A stretch of 44,654 nucleotides of DNA from Caballeronia humi (GCF_001544475.1 NZ_FCNW02000049.1:1-44654), one strand, 5' to 3'; numbered from the stretch's first letter, positions 25,961 to 35,149 are shown. The notes: generated from the letters alone by a model not told the origin. Numbers and translations are program-made.

Positions 25961-26392
25961 TCAATTAATCTGCAAACGCTTCTGCTCTGACGCCGTCTTC
26001 TTCGGCAACGTCAGCGACAGCACGCCGTCCTGGTACTGGGCCGACGCGCTCGCCTCGTCGATGTCGCTCGCCAGCGAAAACGACCGGCTGACTGCGCCCG
26101 AGTAGCGCTCGCGACGAATGACGCGCTCGCCTTCTTTTTGTTCCTTGTTTCGCTCCACCTTTGCGTTGATCGAAACTACATTTCCGTCGATTTTTACGTC
26201 GATATCCTTCTTTTCGACGCCCGGCAACTCCGCCTTGACTTGATACGCGGTGTCATTTTCGGTCACGTCAATTTTCATATGGGCGAGCGGCGAGTCCTCG
26301 CTGCTGACGCCGCGCAGCGGGCGGAACAGACCCTGGAACATCTCGGATACCGGTTCAATCGAGAATGGATCAAAACGGGACAAATTGCTCAT
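25961..26392 (-). CDS. Small heat-shock protein, Hsp20/alpha-crystallin family
   Basis: A 143-residue ATP-independent holdase that binds unfolding proteins. The start at MSNLSRFDPF has AGGAG 7 bases upstream. Seen: the IDVTENDTAYQVKAELPGVEKKDIDVKIDGNVV beginning of the alpha-crystallin domain (quoted in part: AELPGVEKKDIDV), the conserved RRERYSGAVSRSFSLA block, and the YQDGVLSLTLPKK end with a short C-terminal tail. It leads the hsp20-BON-small-protein operon behind a perfect FNR-type box. Confidence 0.95.
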   Translation of the reverse strand: MSNLSRFDPFSIEPVSEMFQGLFRPLRGVSSEDSPLAHMKIDVTENDTAYQVKAELPGVEKKDIDVKIDGNVVSINAKVERNKEQKEGERVIRRERYSGAVSRSFSLASDIDEASASAQYQDGVLSLTLPKKTASEQKRLQIN

Positions 26393-26998
26393 CGCACATC
26401 TCCTGAGGTTTAGAACTGCAACAAAACGGCCGATCGAGCTTGCGCAGATCCGACCCAACCTGATGACTCGCATTAAGCTGCGGGTGCACGAGATGACTTT
26501 AGACCCGCGTAACTGAGACCGGTTGACCTACGTCAAGCAACTCCAACCCAAGCCCGTCGTCGGTCGGTCGAAACCGTCCACGAGCGTGTAGGACGCGATT
26601 CGTGATCAGACATAGGGGAGCCCAGCCCGTCGTTAGGGCGCACGCGGGGCCAAGCTTCGCACGCACACTTCGCGCGGTCCTCGGCGGTGCGGACGGAGGA
26701 AGACGGCGGCAATATCGGCGCCTCCGGGAAAGGCAACAGATCCCTTGCGGACGCTCGTCCCGGCACCAAGGTACGACGCGCGGTCAACGCGCCGAGGCTC
26801 AACCTGTTTAATCGGCTTCAAATGCCCGTCGAATGGGTGTCTTCAAGCGCGACGCTCGATCTCCCCGTCACATTCCAAGGCGTTGCCGACCGTTCGCGTC
26901 GTGGTCACCTATACCCGGCTGTGCGAACGATCCGATCCACGTGCATCGCTCGTCTGGCAAATTCGAGGGCGCCGCAGTGGACACGCCCATAACAAGAG
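26393..26998. other. Promoter region and otherwise empty gap
   Basis: The left 150 bases are the hsp20 leader with the FNR-type box at 26523. In the remaining 460 bases I see no gene, repeat or recognisable relic. Several frames are open over 60-200 codons but without ribosome sites or motifs, as is usual at this GC content. Confidence 0.5.
26523..26536 (-). promoter_or_regulatory. FNR/Anr-type box upstream of hsp20 operon
   Basis: TTGACCTACGTCAA, a perfect TTGAC-N4-GTCAA dyad, centred about 137 bp from the hsp20 start. On the minus strand TCTAAA follows about 20 bases after the box, fitting a -10 element and a long leader. Confidence 0.72.
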
Positions 26999-27964
26999 TC
27001 ACCGACTATCGTTCTTCCTCACCAGCAGCAATGGCATCTGCGTGAGTTCTGCGACCCGGCCGGAAACACTGCCAAGCATCCAGCGAGCTACGCCCCGTCT
27101 GCCATGTGTACCCATGACCAGAAGATCAGCCTGCCAGCGCGTTGCTTCACGCAGGATCGCGTGTGGCACGTCGTCGCTGGTTAGATCGGTTTCTGTAAGC
27201 GCACCATCGAGCATGACGCCCTCAGCGTCGCGCGGTGGCGCGAAGGCCTCCCGTGCATTCGCAAGCGCCACCTTTCCTTCTTCCACGAAGGCGTCTTGCA
27301 GCACGGCAAGCGGCACGAAGTCGGTGACTCTCGCTGCACGGTCTACGACATAGATAGCTCTGAACAACGCGCCTGCCGCCGCCAGCTTCGAGCCGCTTCG
27401 CAGCGCCTCCAGCGAGGCGGGACTGCCGTCGACTGCGAAGAGGATACGCTGCGGTCTGCCGCTCCAATCCCTTTCGCATTGCTCGGGAACGACCAGGATG
27501 GCGCAACTCGCGATCTTCAGCACCGGAGCGGAAGCCGCCCGTTCGACCCAGCGAAGCAGCCCGCGGTGATGACGCGAACCGAGGACCATCAAGTCGGCCT
27601 GCCACTTCTGTGCCTCGTGTGCTAGCGCGTGAGCCGCGTCGCCGCCGTCCTTCACGAGATCTATAATCTCGCTATCAACTGACGCACCGGATGCGGTCAG
27701 GCACTCGTGCGCCGCAACACATCCGTCCTTCACCGCCTTGAGAAGTTGCGCATGCGCCGCGCTCAGATTGAAACCAGCGAGCGGACCTAACGGAAAGACC
27801 GCACGCGCATTTTCCAGCACACCAACGATGCGAACCTGGGTCTTTTCGGTCGCAAGTTGCCGCGCAAACCCGGCCAACCGTGCTGATGGTGTGGTCGAAT
27901 CGATGCATAGCAGAATTCGACTGAAATCGGTGCTTACTTGGTACTCGGTTGCAGAATTCATCAT
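26999..27964 (-). CDS. Universal stress protein, tandem Usp domains
   Basis: A 321-residue tandem UspA protein, colinear with the one at 21777-22751 (SRILLCIDSTTPSARLAGFA at the start, MGTHGRRGVARWMLGSVSGRVAEL at the end). The second domain keeps the ATP-binding Gly pattern. The first has LGSRHHRGLLRWVERA and lacks it, as in its paralogue. GAGGAG lies just ahead of two ATGs, so 27961 is an equally good start. No FNR-type box lies close upstream; the nearest is at 28485, more than 500 bp away. Confidence 0.93.
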   Translation of the reverse strand: MMNSATEYQVSTDFSRILLCIDSTTPSARLAGFARQLATEKTQVRIVGVLENARAVFPLGPLAGFNLSAAHAQLLKAVKDGCVAAHECLTASGASVDSEIIDLVKDGGDAAHALAHEAQKWQADLMVLGSRHHRGLLRWVERAASAPVLKIASCAILVVPEQCERDWSGRPQRILFAVDGSPASLEALRSGSKLAAAGALFRAIYVVDRAARVTDFVPLAVLQDAFVEEGKVALANAREAFAPPRDAEGVMLDGALTETDLTSDDVPHAILREATRWQADLLVMGTHGRRGVARWMLGSVSGRVAELTQMPLLLVRKNDSR

Positions 27965-28484
27965 CGGCTCCTCTACTCGTCCTAAGCCCGAACTTCAGGC
28001 GTTCTACCGCTTTTTCCCATTCACTTGCACCTGGCGCAAACAACGCGAACAACTCAACTCGCATCCGCCGATGACCATCGCACGCCGATCGGCTATTTTC
28101 CGACGGATTTCTGAGCTCCGTTAGACGCTGCATTCGTCGGCGCGCAGATCGTGGTTGCCCCGCGAGGTGTCTGCGATGCCGGGACCGGTATCAGAGGTGG
28201 GGCTCACGCCCCGTCACTCCACAAATGGGAGATGCCAAGTCACATCGACGCCCGGTTTCACGACGAAAGATAATCACCTTCGCGCGGCGCGGCATCAGTG
28301 GCCCGTCCCGATGTCTCGGAGGCACTCGGGACGTTGACTCAGTGAGCGCGTCTTATCAGCCCCGCTCGGTTCGCCGCTTCTCCCACGCCGGGGTCCTTGG
28401 CATCCACGAGTGCGCTCATTGGCATCCGCATTGCTAGAATGCGAATTGCACAACAATACTCTATGCATGGGTGATTTTCGGCCG

Positions 28485-28498
28485 TTGACCTACATCAA
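28485..28498. promoter_or_regulatory. Orphan FNR/Anr-type box
   Basis: TTGACCTACATCAA keeps both half-sites. No gene start lies within 400 bp on either side. It could drive a small RNA, mark a lost gene, or act at long range on the usp at 26999. Confidence 0.6.
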
Positions 28499-28662
28499 GC
28501 CTGCGAAAAACTGCGACGTACCCTCGGACCTCCATCAATTGCCGGGAGCGCTGGAAGTCGAGCCGTTTGGGCGCAGCCTTTTGAAATCCACTCTGAGACA
28601 AGCAGAAATCCACATACCCATAGTTGCGACAAGCGGCCAACCCTGATGGCTCGATACGTCAA

Positions 28663-28681
28663 GCGCGGTGTTGCACCGCGC
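28663..28681. repeat. Perfect 8-bp inverted repeat (hairpin)
   Basis: GCGCGGTG at 28663-28670 and CACCGCGC at 28674-28681 around a 3-base loop. It lies about 130-150 bp downstream of the expected start site of a promoter using the 28485 box. A TTTT appears some 10 bases later, so it is not a classical terminator. Confidence 0.45.
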
Positions 28682-28856
28682 CTTGCAACCGGTTTTGATC
28701 GGAACAACGACTGTTTTTCCGATCGCGAGATGATTGTCGAAGGAAGACCGAGGGCCAGGTTCGGGAACTCGCGACAGCGCGCGAAGGGTAAATCGTCCAA
28801 AATTCCGGTGCGCGCGCCACCTCCGTCAACTTTTCGAACCAATTCCGGACGAGAAC

Positions 28857-28870
28857 TTGACCTGGGTCAT
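28857..28870 (+). promoter_or_regulatory. FNR/Anr-type box upstream of the Cys-containing unknown gene
   Basis: TTGACCTGGGTCAT, one end base off, centred about 86 bp upstream of the ATG at 28950. A GATAAGCT -10-like element lies about 20 bases downstream. Confidence 0.62.
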
Positions 28871-28949
28871 CCACGCACCCGCTGACGCTGGATAAGCTTT
28901 TCACCTGAGCTTGTCACTTCGGCCCGTGTGGCCGATATCGGAGTATGCA

Positions 28950-29321
28950 ATGCGTATCACCCTCCATCTTGACACTTTCGACCGTGTCTGCCCGTGTGGA
29001 TACGCCATCCTTGAAATTGAAAAGGGCGCCCATCGCTGGCTGTGCAAAAGCCAGTGCGGCCTGATGCTGCCCCGCGAAGGCCCGTTGGTCAAAGCACAGA
29101 CTGGCACATTGATGTGCGGTCCGACCGACCAGGTGCTTCTGTGCGTGCTCGAAGATTTCGATGCCTCTTCTCACGACGGGCCATTCGAGGGCGAGACCGG
29201 GCGCGCTCTTTGGTACGCCGATCAGGGAATCCAGCCTGCGGCGGGCCACTGGCACGTAGAGCTAGTTACGGATTGCGATGACTCGCCCGCGCATTCGGCC
29301 TCCCAAAGCGAGCGGGTCTGA
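28950..29321 (+). CDS. Hypothetical protein with CxC and CxxxC pairs
   Basis: A 123-residue cytoplasmic protein I do not recognise. GGAG lies 6 bases before the ATG (MRITLHLDTFD). Cysteines occur as CPCGY, CKSQCG and single Cys in LMCGP and LLCVL, so a metal site or redox role is possible. An aromatic segment (GRALWYADQGI, HWHVELV) follows. With its own FNR-type promoter it is a likely genuine member of the low-oxygen set. Confidence 0.65.
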   Translation: MRITLHLDTFDRVCPCGYAILEIEKGAHRWLCKSQCGLMLPREGPLVKAQTGTLMCGPTDQVLLCVLEDFDASSHDGPFEGETGRALWYADQGIQPAAGHWHVELVTDCDDSPAHSASQSERV

Positions 29322-29850
29322 TCCCAATGGGAGAGGCATGCGCGTCTATCGGGGGGACGCATGATGACGGCGTCAACGAAGTTCGTCTATCTAAACTGAT
29401 TCTGATTAAGAGCGTAGCGACACCTCTGTCGTTGCCGTCTGGATGCAACCCGAGTGGGTCTGGTATGTTCGCAAACATCGAAAACTGCTGAAGGGAGTTC
29501 TCCAACAACATGCTGCAAAAATTGGCCAGCAACGCTCTGCATGTCGTGTCCTATTCCACGTCGCAGCTACGCCGGTCGGTTGCCTGGCGCAGGCTGGGCC
29601 ACCTGCACCGTGCGTCGCTTATCATCTCGCCTTGGCGCGAGGAATCAACCGTACCGCACCCCCCTGCATCCACAGCCAACCCAAAGCCGGCCAGCACGGG
29701 CTTCGGCGCGGCAGGCACCGCCCCTCGGCCGGCCTTCCGTTGCCTCTGACCTTCGGACACAGACGGCAAATGCGCCAAGCGCCGAAACGATGAAACCGCC
29801 GTTCAATAAACCGGACGTTATATGCGCGCCAGTGTCAAGTCAGGACAGCA
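29322..29850. other. Gap with no convincing gene
   Basis: About 530 bases. A 79-codon frame begins at 29510, but its ribosome site is poorly spaced and the product has no recognisable features. No FNR-type box was seen. The right end carries the hairpin at 29839-29861. Confidence 0.45.
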
Positions 29851-29861
29851 TCAGTCCTGAC
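29839..29861 (-). terminator. Hairpin overlapping the stop of the minus-strand membrane gene
   Basis: GTCAGGAC and GTCCTGAC form a perfect 8-bp stem with a 7-base loop that contains the stop codon. The position fits a terminator, but no T-run follows. Confidence 0.38.
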
Positions 29862-30471
29862 GGGGATCAGCATTGAAGGGGCGCTCAGGCGACTTCGCAA
29901 GCGCCGCTCGCAGATCCTCCAAATGGGCTCGGTATCCCTGCGCATCTCCGTACGCTAGGAATCGCTGGTAGCGAGCGTGAGTGCCCAGGGCTTTGCGCGC
30001 GTGCTTGATCGGGCACCAGTACTGTTCCGTGCGCGCAGCTATCTCCGCGGTGTAGGCGATAAGTCCGTTGGCATATTCACAGTAACCACAGTTAAGCTTC
30101 TCAATGACGTTGAGGTAATTCAATTGCCAGCGATCACGGATGATATAGTCCGCGCGCTTCACCTTCGCAATGCGAAACAGCGGAAAGCAGATCGCCTGGT
30201 AGACGGTCGCGCCGACGTCGAGCAGTACAAGTGGCACGATTAGTCCGTAAATAAACGGAGCGGCCACCCACCTGCGAGGTTCGCTCGCTTTGAGCCAAGC
30301 AATCAAGCCGATTCGCAAGTCCCGATGTAGGCGTTTGAGACTCGATTCGAACTCAACGCGTTTTCCTCGGAGCGTGAAGAAAATCGGCACCTCCCGATCG
30401 TGCAGGACGATCTGCAGTTCGTCTTCCAGTTCGCTGATTTGCGAGAGTAGTTGTTGCAATCTATCGGTCAC
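29851..30471 (-). CDS. Hypothetical membrane-associated protein
   Basis: About 206 residues. I prefer the GTG at 30471 (reading MTDRLQQLLSQISELE) because GGAG sits 7 bases upstream; an ATG eight codons earlier lacks one. An N-terminal coiled coil (residues 1-25) precedes one or two membrane segments (FIYGLIVPLVLLDVGATVYQAICFPLF, in two parts around residues 75-105). A soluble C-terminal domain has CGYCEYAN and a later Cys (YWCPIKHARKA). I recall similar unnamed proteins in many proteobacteria, but no function. No FNR-type box lies nearby. Confidence 0.7.
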   Translation of the reverse strand: MTDRLQQLLSQISELEDELQIVLHDREVPIFFTLRGKRVEFESSLKRLHRDLRIGLIAWLKASEPRRWVAAPFIYGLIVPLVLLDVGATVYQAICFPLFRIAKVKRADYIIRDRWQLNYLNVIEKLNCGYCEYANGLIAYTAEIAARTEQYWCPIKHARKALGTHARYQRFLAYGDAQGYRAHLEDLRAALAKSPERPFNADPRQD

Positions 30472-31247
30472 TATGCTTCTCCGCGGTCGGAACATTCCAA
30501 ATTTCTATGGCGTCGAATGCATTGTAGTCTTCCATTCGTTTTGCATTTCGAAAGGCTCGTGGAGAGCAGACTGCGTAGCAGCACGAAGATTAGACAGGGC
30601 GATGAAGAGAACCCGAGAGGTCCGCCCCACAATTTTTGGGTCAGCCGCTACCCCGGGGGTTGAGAAGGATTGGTGGCTTCCGATCGGGCGAAACTCAACT
30701 GCCCCTTCATGTTGCCGCGTATATTTGCGGGGCACCGATCGGTGCCGGCTACCAGAGCGAAGGGGGATTGAGCAATGACCGAGAAGGCGGTGCCAGTGCA
30801 ACAGCCAATGCGCATCGCAGGGCAGCTTGATAGAACGTCCGACACTAACACTCGGCTTTTCTGTCGAACACCGCACCTCGTTTGATCCTTCGCCATGCAA
30901 GCCCTAACGATGGTATGAAGAGCGAGGCACGCCTCTGTTTTCACGGACATCTCTATTGTCCTCGCCATTGATTTGCGGCGGCCTCCATGAACTGCCTGCC
31001 GACACCAGAGATACAACCCACCGCGCGGGCATCCTGGCGAATATGCGAGACGGTCGCGCTTCGCGCTCTCGGGACTTCGGACGCTTGATCCCGATCAAAA
31101 CCCCGGTGCACCGGTGCGTCTCTGCCGCGTTTTTGGGCGCGACAAAAAAGCGGTTTGAAGTCGTAGCTCGTCGCTTCCCAGGCAGCCCCGCCACTTTATT
31201 CAGCATGTCGCGGCCAGGCCGATTTTCGGTTAGCATCTTTTGCGGGA
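30472..31247. other. Gap with an orphan FNR-type box
   Basis: About 780 bases with no supportable gene. A perfect FNR-type box lies at 31085-31098, and a 12-bp palindrome CCGGTGCACCGG follows just after it. The adjoining Nramp pseudogene suggests this part of the island has suffered deletions. Confidence 0.5.
31085..31098. promoter_or_regulatory. Orphan perfect FNR/Anr-type box
   Basis: TTGATCCCGATCAA is a perfect dyad. The nearest gene start in the minus direction is 600 bp away, and to the right only the 3' end of the Nramp relic follows. Confidence 0.65.
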
Positions 31248-31960
31248 CTAACCGGGAATAATCATCCGAACGGCCGCTGCGCCGATCGCCCGTGGCAATC
31301 CAGCCAAGAACAAGCAATGACCGGCTTGCGGTGAACGCCCCCATTCCCGACTTCTTCGACACGAGCTTAAGGACACCACCATCAGCGGCAATCGCGACGA
31401 CCCCGTCGATGACCGCGCTCCAAAACAGGGCCTTCATCGGGCTGATGGGCGAATACTGAACTCCGAGTCCGGCGAGCACGCTCACGGCGATGATGCCGTA
31501 AAGTCCACGAGCATCATTCACCTTGCGTTCGAGCCCCTCTTTCCAGCCCATCGCTTCGGAAAGGACATAGGCTCCAGAACCCGCCAGCACGGGTACGCCA
31601 ATCAGGCCGACCCTAAGGATTCCAAGAGCAAAGAGCACGTAGGCGAAGTTGCCGTCGAGCGGCCGAAGTGCGCTGGCAGCCTCGGTTGGCGAAAACGTGG
31701 TCTTGATATTGGCGGCGAGTCCTTTCCCGGTGACCCGGCCAAGGTTCGCACACGTGGATTGCATCGCGGCCATCAGTGGAAAGGCCAGCGGCATCGTCCA
31801 GAGCATATTGAGACCGAATTGAGCGCCGGCTTGGGAATAGGTGGCTATGCCGCTCGGATCGTCGTCAGCTACGCCGGTGATCAGCCCTGGCCCGACACGC
31901 GACAGGGGGGTGCTCCCTCAGTCGCCCCCACAAGGCGCGAATGGCATTCACACGTTCCAT
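31248..31960 (-). pseudogene. Nramp-type divalent metal transporter, deleted and frameshifted
   Basis: Relic of an inner-membrane proton-coupled Mn2+/Fe2+ transporter. The beginning (ATG at 31960, then ALWGRLREHPP) changes frame at a six-base G run at 31905-31910 and continues as LSRVGPGLITGVADDDPSGIATYSQ, the family's first helix with its metal-binding DPSG. After GRVTGKGLAANIKT it jumps to SPTEAASALRPLDGNFAYVLFALGI. This skips roughly 200 residues that normally lie between, so an in-frame internal deletion has removed several helices. Near 31290 a second shift is needed to reach a plausible end (IGAAAVRMIIPG). It cannot make a working transporter. Confidence 0.8.
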
Positions 31961-32082
31961 CTTGCTTATCCCATCCTCAGAGCATCGCACGCAGTCGCCT
32001 CACGGCGCAATTGAAAGGTGCGGTCCGCGCCATGAACGACACCAGATAGCTCGCTCGCTTGCGATTTGTGTCGCGCCGGGGT

Positions 32083-33816
32083 TCAAGGCTCCAGCACGTA
32101 TGCCCCGGGGGCCTCGCCAAGTCCATCGGCAACCATGCGCGCATCTACCACGCCACTCGACTGCTCACGCAACCAACGCGACCAACACAGCCACCACGAG
32201 CCTTCGACGACGGCGGCTTCGTCGAAGAACGCTTGGCGGCTACGGTACGGCGCGCCTTGCCCGCGCGTCGCGCGTCGATAGTGCCGGCCCGGATGCCCGG
32301 GTTCCGACACAATGCCCGCGTTATGGCCACCCGCGGTCAGAACAAAGGTCAGGAGGTTGTGCGTGAGCAAATGCAGCTTGTAGACCGATCGCCATGGCGA
32401 GACGTGATCACGTTCGGTGCCGACGACAAACATCGGCTGCGCGATGTCGGATAACGCAACTGGACGCCCGCCGACGCAATAGCGTCCTTCGGCGAGATCG
32501 TTATGCAGAAAGAGCTGCGTCAGATATTCACTGTGCATGCGATACGGCATGCGCGTCGTGTCCGCGTTCCATGCCATCAAGTCACTCGGTTTGGATCGAC
32601 GCCCGAGCAGGTACTCGCTCATCACCCGCGACCAGATCAGGTCGCGCGCGTTGAGTAACTGAAAGGCGGCGGCCATCTGTGCACCATCGAGAAAGCCTTG
32701 TTCCCACATTAAGGAATCGAGCGCAGCGAGCGCACTTGCGTCGATGAAAAGACCGAGCTCTCCGGGGTCCGTGAAATCCGTCTGAGCAGCGAGAAGCGTG
32801 ACGGTACGCAGCTCGCCTGCGCGGCCGTCTCGCGCCAGGGTTGCGGCAGCGATCGCGAGGAGCGTGCCACCGAGGCAGTAGCCAACCGCGTGCACCGCTT
32901 CGCCAGAACACCGAGCGCGGACTTCGTCGAACGCGGCGAGCAATCCATGTGACAGGTAGTCATTCAGCCCGACATCTCGCGCTTCGGCGCCGGGGTTGCG
33001 CCACGAGATCGTGAAGACCGTGTAGCCCTCGCCGACCAGGTAGCGAATCAGCGAATTGTGCGGCTGCAGGTCGAGGACGTAGTACTTCATGATCCACGAT
33101 GGCACGATCAAGAGAGGCTCGCGGGCCACTTGCGCAGTTGATGGCGAATATTGCAGCAGCTCGCACAAGCTGTTACGCCAGACGACCTTGCCCGGCGTGA
33201 TGGCGACGTTGCGGCCTGGAACGTAAGGGCTTCGCCGGATGTGCTCGCCTCTGGAACGAGTGGAGTAGTCTTCAAGATCCTCGATCCAGTGCCGCGCGCC
33301 TGCGGTGAAATTCGCGCCATCGCTGCGAATCGCAGCTTCGAGCACGACAGGATTTGTCAGCGCGAAGTTGCTCGGCGCGAACGCGTCGAGCATCTGGCGC
33401 GCGAGAAAACTCACCACTTGTTCGTGATGCCTGTCGACACCGAGCACGCCGGTAGTTGCGTCCTGCCACCACTGCTGCACTTGCAGAAAGGCATCGCGGT
33501 ATGCGCTAAATGGCCAGCGCTGCCACGCGGACGCTGAGAAGCGCGGGTCGTCCGTCGGCACGACGGGCCCCGGCGGCCTGTTCCGAGTAGCGTCCCGAGC
33601 GAGATCCATACACTTGCCGGGTGAAACCGCCAGATGCAATGCCCAGTCGAGCCACGCCAGACAGATCGAAGCGGGAGAGAGCCCGGATGTGGTCGCGGCG
33701 ACCATCGCGTGTGCAGCACGATCCAGCGCATGATCCTTGACATTCGTGCGTGGCCGTCCGCAATCGCTTTGTGGCGCCGGAAACGGTGCTGTCGTTTCAG
33801 TGAGGTCACGTCTCAT
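32083..33816 (-). CDS. phaC: Polyhydroxyalkanoate synthase, class I-like
   Basis: Polymerises hydroxyacyl-CoA (chiefly 3-hydroxybutyryl-CoA) into storage polyester on the granule surface. 577 residues, close to class I synthases. Seen: the N-terminal domain (WQRWPFSAYRDAFLQVQQWW, quoted in part), PSWIMKYYVLDLQPHNSLI, the lipase-like box GYCLGG with the catalytic Cys near residue 313, the Asp in GTERDHVSPW and the His in GGHNAG. Third gene of phasin-phaB-phaC, starting 21 bases after phaB. The ribosome site is weak, suggesting coupled translation. A chromosomal housekeeping phaCAB probably exists elsewhere, as no phaA is present here. Confidence 0.95.
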   Translation of the reverse strand: MRRDLTETTAPFPAPQSDCGRPRTNVKDHALDRAAHAMVAATTSGLSPASICLAWLDWALHLAVSPGKCMDLARDATRNRPPGPVVPTDDPRFSASAWQRWPFSAYRDAFLQVQQWWQDATTGVLGVDRHHEQVVSFLARQMLDAFAPSNFALTNPVVLEAAIRSDGANFTAGARHWIEDLEDYSTRSRGEHIRRSPYVPGRNVAITPGKVVWRNSLCELLQYSPSTAQVAREPLLIVPSWIMKYYVLDLQPHNSLIRYLVGEGYTVFTISWRNPGAEARDVGLNDYLSHGLLAAFDEVRARCSGEAVHAVGYCLGGTLLAIAAATLARDGRAGELRTVTLLAAQTDFTDPGELGLFIDASALAALDSLMWEQGFLDGAQMAAAFQLLNARDLIWSRVMSEYLLGRRSKPSDLMAWNADTTRMPYRMHSEYLTQLFLHNDLAEGRYCVGGRPVALSDIAQPMFVVGTERDHVSPWRSVYKLHLLTHNLLTFVLTAGGHNAGIVSEPGHPGRHYRRATRGQGAPYRSRQAFFDEAAVVEGSWWLCWSRWLREQSSGVVDARMVADGLGEAPGAYVLEP

Positions 33817-33837
33817 ACGTATGGCTCGTCGTCGATG

Positions 33838-34584
33838 TCATTGCATGTGCATACCGCCGTTGATCGCGAGGTCCGCGCCCGTGATGAAGGCAGCGTCATC
33901 GGAGCAGAGAAAGGCGACAAGCGCGGCGACCTCGTCGGGCTTGCCGAGCCGGCCGATGGGAATCTGTGGCAGGATCTTGTCACGCATCACGTCCTGCGGC
34001 ACCGATTCGATCATTGCGGTCGCAAGGTAGCCGGGCGACACCGTGTTGACCGTCACGCCATGCTTGGCAACTTCGAGCGCAAGCGATTTGGTGAAGCCGT
34101 GGATGCCCGCTTTGGCCGCCGCATAATTCGTCTGGCCGAACGCGCCGCGCGAGCCGTTCACCGAGCCAATATTGACGATACGCCCGAAACCACGCTCGAC
34201 CATTCGGGCAATAATCGGCTTGGTCATATTGAAGAGCGAGTCCAGATCCGTGCGCAGGACGGCATCCCAATTCGCCTTTGTCATGTTGACGAACCTCGCA
34301 TCGCGAGCGATTCCCGCATTGTTGACAAGCACATCGACAATGCCGACATCGTTGAGCACGCGTTGAGCGCATTCGGCACAGGAGTCGAAGTCCGCGACAT
34401 CGACCACTTGTGCGTAAAATTGACGGCCATTATCGCTCTCCTGCGCGAGCCACGTTGCAACGTGATCATTGCGTTGCGAATGTGTCACTACCACTGTCAT
34501 CCCAGCGTCATGCAGCCGCCGGCTGACCGCCGCGCCAAGGCCGCCCGTCCCGCCTGTCACCAGGGCGACGCGCCTAGACGGCAT
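33838..34584 (-). CDS. phaB: Acetoacetyl-CoA reductase (SDR family)
   Basis: Reduces acetoacetyl-CoA to (R)-3-hydroxybutyryl-CoA with NADPH, supplying PhaC. The start at MPSRRVALVTGGTGGLG has AGGAGA 6 bases upstream. 248 residues, the family length. Seen: cofactor loop TGGTGGLG, NNAG, catalytic Ser in GSVNGSRG, and YAAAK with Tyr and Lys. The resemblance to PhaB is strong (VVVTHSQRNDHV region, IPIGRLGKPDEVAALVAFLCSD). It overlaps the phasin stop by 11 bases, so the two are translationally coupled. Confidence 0.95.
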   Translation of the reverse strand: MPSRRVALVTGGTGGLGAAVSRRLHDAGMTVVVTHSQRNDHVATWLAQESDNGRQFYAQVVDVADFDSCAECAQRVLNDVGIVDVLVNNAGIARDARFVNMTKANWDAVLRTDLDSLFNMTKPIIARMVERGFGRIVNIGSVNGSRGAFGQTNYAAAKAGIHGFTKSLALEVAKHGVTVNTVSPGYLATAMIESVPQDVMRDKILPQIPIGRLGKPDEVAALVAFLCSDDAAFITGADLAINGGMHMQ

Positions 34585-35062
34585 GATGGTCTCCTTTCGC
34601 GCCCTGTGCGGGAGCGGTAGGTGCGCCCGCCGCTTGCTGTGCCGCCCGCATGGCGAGCGTGAATCCGTTGACCCAGTCAGGGATGGCGGCCGAGGCGCCG
34701 CTCGCCGGTTTCGCATAGCCGCCGGTCCACGCCGACTGCCAATCCTTCAGGATATCGGCGAACGCTTCGCCAACGACCGTTTGATTGCGCATCGCTACCC
34801 CCACGCCTTCCTGCCAAAGGCTCACTGTCGCAGCGAAGTACTCGCGCATGACCGTTTGCGTCGCGGTATTGAACTCACCCCAGTCTCTTGCGCGAGCCAG
34901 GGCTTCGCGCTCGCTTTCGAGCGCTTCCTTATCGCGTTCGATCCGCCGTACTTGCAGCGTACAGACATGTTGCCGCCACTCCTGCGCGAGCGAGCCAAAA
35001 CGCAAGGCTAGTCGCAAGTTTGTGCGGCAGATGTCGAACGGGTCGTGAAATTCAATCTCCAT
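34574..35062 (-). CDS. phaP: Phasin-like granule-associated protein
   Basis: A 162-residue helical protein expected to coat PHB granules. The start at MEIEFHDPFDI has AGGAG about 6 bases upstream; the frame extends further back only into the promoter. It contains long amphipathic helices (RIERDKEALESEREALARAR, FNTATQTVMREYFAATVSLWQ) and an Ala/Pro-rich tail, as in phasins, although the N-terminal half is less typical. First gene of phasin-phaB-phaC, so granule protein and synthesis enzymes are made together, probably under FNR control. Confidence 0.82.
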   Translation of the reverse strand: MEIEFHDPFDICRTNLRLALRFGSLAQEWRQHVCTLQVRRIERDKEALESEREALARARDWGEFNTATQTVMREYFAATVSLWQEGVGVAMRNQTVVGEAFADILKDWQSAWTGGYAKPASGASAAIPDWVNGFTLAMRAAQQAAGAPTAPAQGAKGDHHAV

Positions 35063-35149
35063 GTCCAACTCCTTTTCGGTCGGGGTAGATCGGCCGGGCG
35101 ACGGCCGGGCTCGCAGAGTCTCAATGTATGCGCCGTGCTCGCGCACTTG

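Larger units (their letters stand above)
27965..28949. other. Long gap with two FNR-type boxes and a strong hairpin
   Basis: Nearly 1 kb without a supportable protein gene. It contains FNR-type boxes at 28485 and 28857 and a strong hairpin at 28663-28681. The 28857 box fits the gene at 28950. The 28485 box has no gene behind it in either direction within normal range. Open frames at 28410-28646 and on the minus strand at 28495-28842 lack ribosome sites and motifs. Confidence 0.5.

Noticed and set aside
27965..28484. Possible gene in the long gap right of the second tandem usp
   Set aside because: Only short unsupported frames; no recognisable protein relic on either strand.
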